This document shows, in pieces, positions 55,875-64,000 of a stretch of 64,000 nt of DNA (positions are counted from its first letter, which is position 1; the number at the start of each line of letters is the position of its first letter). Source of the DNA: Chelativorans sp. YIM 93263 (lineage in GTDB: Bacteria; Pseudomonadota; Alphaproteobacteria; Rhizobiales; Rhizobiaceae); assembly GCF_028767125.1 (NCBI RefSeq), contig NZ_JAKCWP010000001.1, positions 310,001 to 374,000 of the forward strand, in the 5' to 3' direction. The notes beneath the pieces are model-generated. The model did not search any database, had not been told where the DNA came from, and saw only the letters and a program-made list of their open reading frames with translations. Made by a program: the position numbers and the translations under genes.

Positions 55875-56180
55875 ATGGCCGATACGCGGATGCTAATTGA
55901 CCATCAAGAAATTCGCGATTGGGCGGCCGCACGTGCCGGCCAACCCGCGCTGAACGATCCCGTTCTCGGGACAACTGAAACCGAACCTGTGCTCTGCTTC
56001 GCGTTTGGTCAGCACGCCTATCAGGATACTGACCGTGGCGCCGAGCCGGTCGGCGGTGTGCAGATTACCGACTGGGAAACCTGGTTCCGACTGTTCGAAG
56101 AGCGCAAGCTAGCGCTCGTGGTCGCCGAGGACGTGCCCGGCCGGCGTGAGGAATTCCACGAATTCATCCGCCGGCCGTAG
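55875..56180 (+). CDS. Conserved-looking small cytosolic protein of unknown function
   Basis: 101 residues, acidic, no signal or membrane helix: ADTRMLIDHQEIRDWAAARAG, then VLCFAFGQHAYQDTD and a Trp-rich ITDWETWFRLFEERKLALVV ending EDVPGRREEFHEFIRR. AAGGAG precedes ATG 55875, good evidence for translation. 30 bp after the ClpP-like gene on the same strand. I do not recognise the family. Confidence 0.7.
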   Translation: MADTRMLIDHQEIRDWAAARAGQPALNDPVLGTTETEPVLCFAFGQHAYQDTDRGAEPVGGVQITDWETWFRLFEERKLALVVAEDVPGRREEFHEFIRRP

Positions 56181-56185
56181 CCCGA

Positions 56186-56701
56186 CTACTCGATTACGCC
56201 GCAAGCGATACGGTCGCCCGCTTCACCGGATGGTTGACTGCTGTAATCATCCGCTTCTGCGTGGAGGACGACGGCCGAGCCGTCCTCGTCCATGAGCGGG
56301 TTGTCCCCGCCTTCTTCAAGCGAGACCCTATCCGTAAAGAATTCGACCCTCAGGACGCCGTCCTCGCCGACGTGCACATTGGGCAGGTCGCCCGGATGCG
56401 GGCCGTCCTCGCTATGGACACCATGTTCTCTGTCCCCCGCGTAGTGGCCACCCGCAGACTCGAAGGCGTCCGCAGCATCACACTCTCCGGTTTCGTGAAT
56501 ATGAAAGCCGTGCGGACCAGACGGGAGGTCCGTCATCTCGACCATGATATGCACCATGCCCGAAGCGGTCGAATTGAAGGTCACCGTGCCGACATCGTTC
56601 TCGTCCGTGTCGACCACGGTGGCAGCGGCTTGCTGCTCCTGCGCTCCCGCAATGGAGACGGGCAGCAGCGCCGCCAGGATTACCGCGGCTGGAATACGCA
56701 T
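56186..56701 (-). CDS. sodC: Cu/Zn superoxide dismutase, periplasmic
   Basis: 171 residues with a signal peptide (AAVILAALLPVSIAGAQ). Metal ligands are in GFHIHETGECD, SAGGHYAGDREHGVHSEDGPHPGDLPN and VVLHAEADDYSSQPSGEAGDRIACGVIE; the two Cys that form the conserved disulfide (GEC and IACG) are present. It detoxifies superoxide in the periplasm. ATG 56701 has AGGAGA upstream; the longer frame is not supported. Tail-to-tail with the 101-residue protein gene. Confidence 0.95.
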   Translation of the reverse strand: MRIPAAVILAALLPVSIAGAQEQQAAATVVDTDENDVGTVTFNSTASGMVHIMVEMTDLPSGPHGFHIHETGECDAADAFESAGGHYAGDREHGVHSEDGPHPGDLPNVHVGEDGVLRVEFFTDRVSLEEGGDNPLMDEDGSAVVLHAEADDYSSQPSGEAGDRIACGVIE

Positions 56702-56990
56702 GAAGATCTCTCCTGTGGACCGATTCCTCTTTGCAGCAGTGCCCGTCACACGTTCCGCGGGCAGGGCTCCGCTGCAACCGCCGAACACGGCCTGGAGAGA
56801 ATTGTTTCATAAGAATGCTGGCTGCGGCTGCACGTCCGCACTTTCATCGAGCCCGTGCGCAGATCTAGAAGACTACGGCCGATCAACCGTCAGCATACAA
56901 ACCGCACCGATATCGACGTTTCCGCCCATACTCGTAGCGGCGCGAGGGGCGCGGTGCGTGTCAGAAAACTTTGAACTCTTACTACTACAA

Positions 56991-57398
56991 TCAGGCGGGA
57001 ATGATCGCGCCTTCCAGTGTGGTGAGCTGCCCCAGGAATTCTTCCGCCCGGCTGCGCGTTTCCTCGTCACGCGCACTCTCAGCCTCGGACCTCGCCTGCT
57101 CGATGCGACGCGCAATATCTTCGCGATTGACTTCCGAGACGTGCGTTGCGGTTTCGGCCAGCAGCCGGCATCCATTGGGTAGCACATCGGCAAAACCGCC
57201 GAACACAACATACCGGTCCTGATCGCCGCCAGGCTTGACAATGGTGATGATGCCCGGCCTGATACTGGTCATTGTGGGCGCATGATCGGCCAGCACGGTC
57301 ATTTCGCCGTCGGTTCCCGGAATAACGACCTGCTCGACCTCTTCGGAAACCAGAAGCCGCTCGGGAGAGACCAGTTCAAAGGTGAAAGTTTCAGCCAT
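56991..57398 (-). CDS. atpC: ATP synthase F1 epsilon subunit
   Basis: 135 residues. N-terminal beta-sandwich TFELVSPERLLVSEEVEQVVIPGTDGEMTVLADHAP and a C-terminal helical part (VNREDIARRIEQARSEAESARDEE). Central-stalk subunit that regulates ATPase activity. ATG 57398 gives the standard start. 75 bp after atpD; last gene of atpHAGDC. Confidence 0.96.
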   Translation of the reverse strand: MAETFTFELVSPERLLVSEEVEQVVIPGTDGEMTVLADHAPTMTSIRPGIITIVKPGGDQDRYVVFGGFADVLPNGCRLLAETATHVSEVNREDIARRIEQARSEAESARDEETRSRAEEFLGQLTTLEGAIIPA

Positions 57399-57473
57399 GA
57401 TGTTCTGCCGATCGAAGTTCGGCGGACAGAGATGAGGGTTCCCCAACCCTGTCCGCGATGAGTGTCAAGCGCC

Positions 57474-59060
<1,587 letters not shown>

Positions 59061-59939
59061 TTAGAGCGCTTCCGCGCCCGAAATGATCTCGATCAGTTCC
59101 TTGGTGATCTGTGCCTGCCGCTGGCGATTGTAACTGATTGACAGCTTGTCGATCATTTCGCCGGCATTGCGCGTGGCATTGTCCATGGCCGTCATTCTGG
59201 CGCCCATCTCGCCGGCGGCATTCTCCAGAAGTGCCCGGAAAATCTGCACCGCGATATTTCGCGGGATGAGATCGGCCAGGATGGACGCCGCGTCCGGTTC
59301 GTACTCGTACTTGACTTCGGCGCTGTCCGCCTGCTCATCCGACTTCTCGACATCGGCCGGTATGATCTGCTGGGCGGTCGGAACCTGGCTGATGACCGAT
59401 TTGAACTGCGAATAGAACAGGGTACAGACGTCGAACTCGCCTTCCTCGAACAGCCCGATGATACGCCTAGCGATGGAACTGGCATCGGCGAAACCGATCT
59501 GCTTGATCTCTCGCAGATCGATGCGATCGATAATCGAACGCTCGAAGTCGCGGCGCAGGATATCATATCCCTTTTTGCCTATGCAGAGGATCTTCACCTG
59601 CTTACCGTCTTTCAGAAGCCGGCGCGTATGCTCGCGCGCACGCCGCGCGATCTGACTGTTGAAGCCGCCGCACAGGCCACGTTCTGCCGTGCACACGACG
59701 AGCAGATGGACATCGTCCCGGCCCGTGCCCGCCATTAAAGGCGGCGCATCACTACCGGAGATCGAGCCGGAGAGATTGGCCAGCACCTCATCCATCCGCT
59801 CGGCATACGGCCGCGCGGCCTCGACTGCGTCCTGCGCGCGACGCAGCTTGGCCGCGGCGACCATCTGCATCGCCTTGGTGATCTTCTGCGTCGACTTGAC
59901 CGAGGCGATCCGGTTGCGGAGATCCTTGAGTGAAGGCAT
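59061..59939 (-). CDS. atpG: ATP synthase F1 gamma subunit
   Basis: 292 residues. N-terminal [34 protein letters not shown] and C-terminal [37 protein letters not shown] form the rotating coiled coil. Rotor shaft of F1. 12 bp after atpA, translated with the operon. Confidence 0.97.
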   Translation of the reverse strand: MPSLKDLRNRIASVKSTQKITKAMQMVAAAKLRRAQDAVEAARPYAERMDEVLANLSGSISGSDAPPLMAGTGRDDVHLLVVCTAERGLCGGFNSQIARRAREHTRRLLKDGKQVKILCIGKKGYDILRRDFERSIIDRIDLREIKQIGFADASSIARRIIGLFEEGEFDVCTLFYSQFKSVISQVPTAQQIIPADVEKSDEQADSAEVKYEYEPDAASILADLIPRNIAVQIFRALLENAAGEMGARMTAMDNATRNAGEMIDKLSISYNRQRQAQITKELIEIISGAEAL

Positions 59940-59951
59940 GCGCGTTCAGCC

Positions 59952-61481
59952 TCAGGTAAAGTTCTTTGCGAAGGCCTCGATCTCGGCCTTCAGCTTGTCG
60001 CGCAACTCATCCGAAAGAGCTTTCTCCTTGCGGATGGCGTCGAGCACGTCCTTGCCCTCCGAACGCATATGCGTCAGCAGGTCCTGCTCGAAGCGCGTTA
60101 CGTCCTTCAGCTCGAGCTTGTCGAGGAAGCCCTGGACGCCGGCGAAGATGACGACCACCTGCTCTTCCGTTTTCAACGGAGAGAACTGCTGCTGCTTGAG
60201 AAGCTCCGTCAGCCGGGCGCCCCGGTTAAGGAGGCGCTGGGTCGCGGCATCAAGGTCCGAACCGAACTGCGCGAAGGCAGCCATCTCGCGGTACTGGGCA
60301 AGCTCACCCTTGATCGAGCCGGCGACCTGCTTCATCGCCTTGACCTGCGCCGAGGAGCCGACGCGCGAGACCGACAGACCGACGTTCACCGCCGGGCGAA
60401 CGCCCTGGAAGAACAGGTCGGTCTCCAGGAAGATCTGACCGTCCGTGATCGAGATCACATTGGTCGGGATGTAAGCCGAGACGTCGTTGGCCTGGGTTTC
60501 AATGATCGGCAATGCCGTCAGCGAACCTGCGCCATTGTCCTCGTTCATTTTCGCCGCGCGCTCGAGAAGACGCGAGTGCAGATAGAACACGTCACCCGGA
60601 TAGGCTTCACGGCCCGGCGGGCGGCGCAGAAGCAGCGACATCTGACGGTAGGCGACCGCCTGCTTCGACAGATCGTCATAGCCGATCACGGCATGCATGC
60701 CGTTGTCGCGGAAATATTCGCCCATGGCACACCCCGCAAACGGCGCCAGGAACTGCATAGGCGCCGAATCGGATGCGGTGGCGGCAACAATGATGGAGTA
60801 GTCCAGCGCGCCACGCTCTTCCAGAACCTTCACGAACTGCGCGACGGTGGAGCGCTTCTGGCCCACGGCGACATAGACGCAGTAGAGCTTCTGGCTCTCG
60901 TCGTCGCCCTCGTTGAGCGGCTTCTGGTTGAGGAAAGTGTCGAGAACGATGGCGGTCTTGCCGGTCTGGCGGTCGCCAATGATCAGCTCGCGCTGGCCGC
61001 GGCCGACGGGGATCAGCGCGTCAATCGCCTTGAGACCCGTAGCCATGGGCTCATGCACCGACTTCCGAGGAATGATGCCCGGCGCCTTGACATCCACACG
61101 GCGACGTTCCTTGGCCTTGATCGGCCCCTTTCCGTCAATGGGATTGCCCAGCGCATCCACCACACGGCCGAGAAGCTCCGGGCCGACCGGAACGTCGACG
61201 ATCGTACCGGTGCGCTTGACCGTATCGCCTTCCTTGATGTCGCGGTCGGAACCGAAGATCACGGCACCGACATTGTCGACCTCGAGATTGAGCGCCATAC
61301 CGCGAATACCGCCGGGAAACTCCACCATTTCACCGGCCTGGATATTATCGAGACCGTAAATGCGGGCGATACCGTCGCCGACCGAGAGCACCTGGCCGAC
61401 CTCGGAGACTTCGGCCTCCCTGCCGAAATTCTTGATCTGGTCCTTGAGAATTGCGGAAATTTCCGCCGCGCGGATATCCAT
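59952..61481 (-). CDS. atpA: ATP synthase F1 alpha subunit
   Basis: 509 residues. Walker A is GDRQTGKT, with [20 protein letters not shown] and the arginine-finger region [10 protein letters not shown]. It forms the non-catalytic nucleotide sites of F1. The ATG overlaps the atpH TGA by one base (TGATG). Confidence 0.98.
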   Translation of the reverse strand: MDIRAAEISAILKDQIKNFGREAEVSEVGQVLSVGDGIARIYGLDNIQAGEMVEFPGGIRGMALNLEVDNVGAVIFGSDRDIKEGDTVKRTGTIVDVPVGPELLGRVVDALGNPIDGKGPIKAKERRRVDVKAPGIIPRKSVHEPMATGLKAIDALIPVGRGQRELIIGDRQTGKTAIVLDTFLNQKPLNEGDDESQKLYCVYVAVGQKRSTVAQFVKVLEERGALDYSIIVAATASDSAPMQFLAPFAGCAMGEYFRDNGMHAVIGYDDLSKQAVAYRQMSLLLRRPPGREAYPGDVFYLHSRLLERAAKMNEDNGAGSLTALPIIETQANDVSAYIPTNVISITDGQIFLETDLFFQGVRPAVNVGLSVSRVGSSAQVKAMKQVAGSIKGELAQYREMAAFAQFGSDLDAATQRLLNRGARLTELLKQQQFSPLKTEEQVVVIFAGVQGFLDKLELKDVTRFEQDLLTHMRSEGKDVLDAIRKEKALSDELRDKLKAEIEAFAKNFT

Positions 61482-62041
61482 CAGCCGACCTCTTTCAGTG
61501 CAAGCTTGAGCGAATTGAGTTTGGTTTTGAGCGACGTGTCGATCTGGCGCGAGCCGAGCTTCACGACGAGACCGCCGAGCAGGGACGGGTCAACACTGGC
61601 ATTGACCGTGACATCCTTGCCGACCACCTCCTTGAGAGCAGCCTTTAGCTCTTGCTCCTGTGCCGCGGTGAGCGCATGGGCGGACATGACGTCTGCCGTT
61701 GCCTCGCCACGCGCCTGCGCCGCGAACTCGCGAAATGCGCGAATCATCTGCGGCACGGCGAACAGCCGCCGGTTTTTTGCGACGACACGAATGAAGTTCC
61801 CGACGAGCCCGCCAAACGCGGCCTTGCCGAGCACTGCGTCCACCGCCTTGAATTGCTCGTCCGCCGAAAATACGGGGCTTTTGATCAACCGCCGGAAGTC
61901 AGGGCTCTCCTCAAGCATCCGCTCGAAACGGGCGAGATCGCTCTCAACAGCGGAGACCGCGTTGGATTCCTGAGCCAAATCGAACAGCGACCGCGCATAG
62001 CGGCCTGCCACTCCGGAGATCATCGAGCCAGATTCTGCCAC
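61481..62041 (-). CDS. atpH: ATP synthase F1 delta subunit
   Basis: 186 residues. [14 protein letters not shown] at the N terminus and [38 protein letters not shown] at the C terminus are typical of delta/OSCP, which ties F1 to the peripheral stalk. Start is GTG 62041 with a GAGAGAG stretch upstream; ATG 62023 is an alternative. First gene of the F1 operon; the Fo genes lie elsewhere, as usual in alphaproteobacteria. The leader contains TTGAT-N6-ATCAA at 62122-62137. Confidence 0.95.
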   Translation of the reverse strand: MAESGSMISGVAGRYARSLFDLAQESNAVSAVESDLARFERMLEESPDFRRLIKSPVFSADEQFKAVDAVLGKAAFGGLVGNFIRVVAKNRRLFAVPQMIRAFREFAAQARGEATADVMSAHALTAAQEQELKAALKEVVGKDVTVNASVDPSLLGGLVVKLGSRQIDTSLKTKLNSLKLALKEVG

Positions 62042-62254
62042 GGGATGGTCTCTCTCACAGCTTGAGGGTCATAGATTTTGCGTTAGAGTCGTTTGGACCC
62101 GAGGCTAAATCTCTAACCTTATTGATGTTTTTATCAACACAGGCAACGGACGTCGCCGTCCCCCGGCCGAAAGCCGATTGCCGTCTAGCACAGCCTTACG
62201 GGACTCGCAACACGCCGGAACGGGGGATTTATGTCCCCATTGTCGCAGTCCCTG

Positions 62255-62650
62255 TTAAGCAAGCAACCCGAAGGCAAACGCCAGCGGGAAAAACGACAGC
62301 AAAACAGCCATAAGCAATCCGATCCAGCCAGGCCGCTGGTTATCGCCGTCCGCCAGCATAGAGATGATCCGGCCCAGGGCGGCCAATGCCCAACCCAGTC
62401 CCAGGGCGACATAAAGGAGCGGCTGGGCAAGCAGAATCGCCGACAAACCGATCCCCGCTGCAAAACCTCCGAACAAGGACCGCGTCAGGCCGAGCGCCGC
62501 AGCTTCACCTCTCCCGACGTTGACACCGGCGCGGCGCAGACTTGACCGCGGGAACAGCATGAATGCGATGCCCATCAGCACCGTCACAATGGCCGCCCCC
62601 CAGGCGAGCCATTCACCTTGGCTGTAAGGCCATGGAAAAGCAAAGTTCAT
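62255..62650 (-). CDS. Small four-helix membrane protein (DUF4345-like)
   Basis: 131 residues with four hydrophobic helices (WLAWGAAIVTVLMGIAFMLFP, GGFAAGIGLSAILLAQPLLYVALGLGWALAALGRI and LLMAVLLSFFPLAFAFGLL). The MGIAFMLFPRSSLRRAGV and S-LFGGFAAGIG pattern suggests the DUF4345 group; that is a tentative match. Function unknown. Lies between priA and the atp operon, all on the same strand. Confidence 0.65.
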   Translation of the reverse strand: MNFAFPWPYSQGEWLAWGAAIVTVLMGIAFMLFPRSSLRRAGVNVGRGEAAALGLTRSLFGGFAAGIGLSAILLAQPLLYVALGLGWALAALGRIISMLADGDNQRPGWIGLLMAVLLSFFPLAFAFGLLA

Positions 62651-62707
62651 ATCGATTCTTTCCCCCAAACTGGCAATCACGATTCACCGTAATGATACCG
62701 GACGCGA

Positions 62708-64000
62708 TCACAAAAAGCTCTGCGGGTCGATATCCACCTGCACACGGACCGAGCCCCTTGGCTTCGGAGCGGTTTCAAGCATGTGGCGAACATAGGACTG
62801 CAGATCGGCGCGCCGCCCGCCCTGCACCAGCAGACGGAAGCGATAACGGCCGGCAACGAGCGCCAGCGGTGCTTCGGCCGGACCAAGCACGGCAATTTCA
62901 TCCGCACCGGGCGCAGCACGGCGTATAGCGCGCGCATGGTTTTCCGCATCCGCTCGCGCAGCCGCACTGACGATAACGGCCGCCAGGCGTCCGAAAGGCG
63001 GCAGCCCCGCGCGCTCCCGCTCTGCAACTTCACGCTCGTAGAACGTCTCGGCGTCGCCGGAAACGAGAGCCCGCATGACCGGATGCTCGGGCTGATAGGT
63101 TTGCAGAAGTCCGGTGCTTTTCTTGCCCGAGCGCCCGGCGCGCCCGGTCACCTGGCTGAGCAGTTGGAACGTGCGCTCGGCTGCCCGCGGGTCGCCATTC
63201 GCCAGGCCGAGGTCGGCATCAACCACGCCGACCAGCGTCATGGAAGGAAAGTTGTGTCCCTTGGCGACAAGCTGCGTGCCGATGACAATGTCCGCCTCAC
63301 CTTCTGCGATCGCTTCCAGTTCGAGGCGCAGGCGCTTTACCCCACCCAAAAGATCAGATGACAGAACGATCGTTCGTGCCTCGGGAAAGTGCCGGTCGAC
63401 CTCCTCCGCGATACGTTCGATTCCCGGACCGCAGGCCACCAGGTGATCCAGCGTTCCGCATTCCGGACAGGCCTCCGGCTGGGGCTCGTTGTGCCCGCAA
63501 TGATGGCAGGCAAGCTGCCGCCGGAAACGATGCTCGACCAGCCAGCTCGAGCAGTTCGGACACTGGAAGCGGTGTCCGCAGACGCGGCAAAGCGTCAGCG
63601 GCGCATAACCCCTGCGGTTAAGGAAAAGGAGTGCCTGCTCCTCCCGCTCGAGCGTCCGGCCCATCGCCTCTATGAGCACCGGGGAAAGAAAGCCCCCGCG
63701 CTCCGGCGGGGCCTTGCGCATGTCGACGCTGCTGAGTTCCGGCAGTGCGGCATCGGCGAAGCGCGCGGGAAGCACGATACGCTCGTATCGGCCCTGTTCG
63801 GCATTGACTCGGCTTTCCAGCGACGGGGTCGCGGAGGCAAGGACGACGGTAAAATCACCGAGGCGTCCACGCACTACGCTCATGTCCCGGGCGCTGTAGA
63901 AGATGCGATCCTCCTGCTTATAGGCGGGATCGTGCTCCTCGTCGACGACGACAAGACCGAGTTCCCGAAAAGGCAGGAAAAGCGCGGAGCGCGCGCCGGC
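62708..64000 (-). CDS. priA: Primosomal replication-restart helicase PriA, partial (5' end outside window)
   Basis: 430 C-terminal residues are present; the frame runs off the right edge. Visible are the Walker B/DEAH box VVVDEEHDPAYKQED, VVLASATPSLESR (motif III), the zinc-binding Cys pairs CRVCGHRFQCPNCS and CHHCG...CPECG, and helicase motifs V-VI (GTQLVAKGHNFP, QVTGRAGRSGK). It reloads the replisome at stalled forks. The N-terminal DNA-binding domain and Walker A are outside. Confidence 0.96.
   Translation of the reverse strand, partial: AGARSALFLPFRELGLVVVDEEHDPAYKQEDRIFYSARDMSVVRGRLGDFTVVLASATPSLESRVNAEQGRYERIVLPARFADAALPELSSVDMRKAPPERGGFLSPVLIEAMGRTLEREEQALLFLNRRGYAPLTLCRVCGHRFQCPNCSSWLVEHRFRRQLACHHCGHNEPQPEACPECGTLDHLVACGPGIERIAEEVDRHFPEARTIVLSSDLLGGVKRLRLELEAIAEGEADIVIGTQLVAKGHNFPSMTLVGVVDADLGLANGDPRAAERTFQLLSQVTGRAGRSGKKSTGLLQTYQPEHPVMRALVSGDAETFYEREVAERERAGLPPFGRLAAVIVSAAARADAENHARAIRRAAPGADEIAVLGPAEAPLALVAGRYRFRLLVQGGRRADLQSYVRHMLETAPKPRGSVRVQVDIDPQSFL

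Noticed and set aside
60069-61973. Long plus-strand open frame opposite atpA and atpH
   Set aside because: Antisense to highly conserved ATP synthase genes; His/Arg-rich composition is typical of GC shadows.

Overview
This GC-rich window comes from a chromosome of the alphaproteobacterial order Hyphomicrobiales (Rhizobiales), most likely a Phyllobacteriaceae-type organism. That is an inference from gene order and gene type: ftsK-lolA-xth beside glnK-amtB, tesB and an FAD monooxygenase; sdhCDAB; ccmABCDG divergent from acnA; atpHAGDC close to priA; an atpD with a basic N-terminal tail; and a pyrophosphate-type phosphofructokinase. Coding density is high. I found no tRNA, rRNA, CRISPR array, insertion sequence or prophage gene.

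Region 1 (1-5.0 kb): the 3' end of a SAF-domain dehydrogenase gene, an AraC regulator, a Tat-exported class V aminotransferase, inorganic pyrophosphatase, a DUF167 protein, a CAP-domain lipoprotein and a small hydrophilic protein. Region 2 (5.1-14.6 kb) is the most distinctive accessory part. A four-gene leftward operon (Gfo/Idh/MocA dehydrogenase, DUF993 aldolase-like protein, enolase-superfamily enzyme, TIM-barrel isomerase) diverges from a tripartite tricarboxylate transporter operon tctCBA. Two paralogous TetR regulators follow tail to tail. Two near-identical dyad operators sit in the divergent promoter region. It reads as an uncharacterised uptake and catabolism system for a sugar acid.

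Region 3 (14.8-18.4 kb): a rightward stress-type cluster of DUF2267, erythromycin-esterase family, alpha/beta hydrolase with a disturbed start, phosphoribosyltransferase and PEBP-family protein. Region 4 (18.4-30.1 kb): acetyltransferase, small membrane protein plus pyridoxal kinase, beta-carbonic anhydrase, MarR-regulated MFS pump, Tat-exported PhoD, persulfide-dioxygenase-like metallo-hydrolase, typA, an 867-bp gene-free GC-rich stretch, LysE exporter and DUF2332.

Region 5 (30.1-46.6 kb): cytochrome c maturation (ccmABC, ccmD, ccmG), aconitase, DUF1223, nicotinamidase, arsenate reductase-like protein, PPi-PFK, exonuclease III, LolA, FtsK, and AmtB-GlnK behind a recognisable sigma-54 promoter. 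Region 6 (45.7-64 kb): thioesterase II, FAD monooxygenase, OsmC, Glu/Leu/Phe/Val dehydrogenase, exported MsrA, succinate dehydrogenase, an acetyltransferase, two exported proteins (one ClpP-like) and a small unknown protein, Cu/Zn SOD, the F1 part of ATP synthase, a small membrane protein and the 3' two-thirds of priA. Together these supply respiration (sdh, ccm, atp), central carbon flow (acn, PPi-PFK), nitrogen sensing (glnK-amtB), division (ftsK), lipoprotein transport (lolA) and replication restart (priA).
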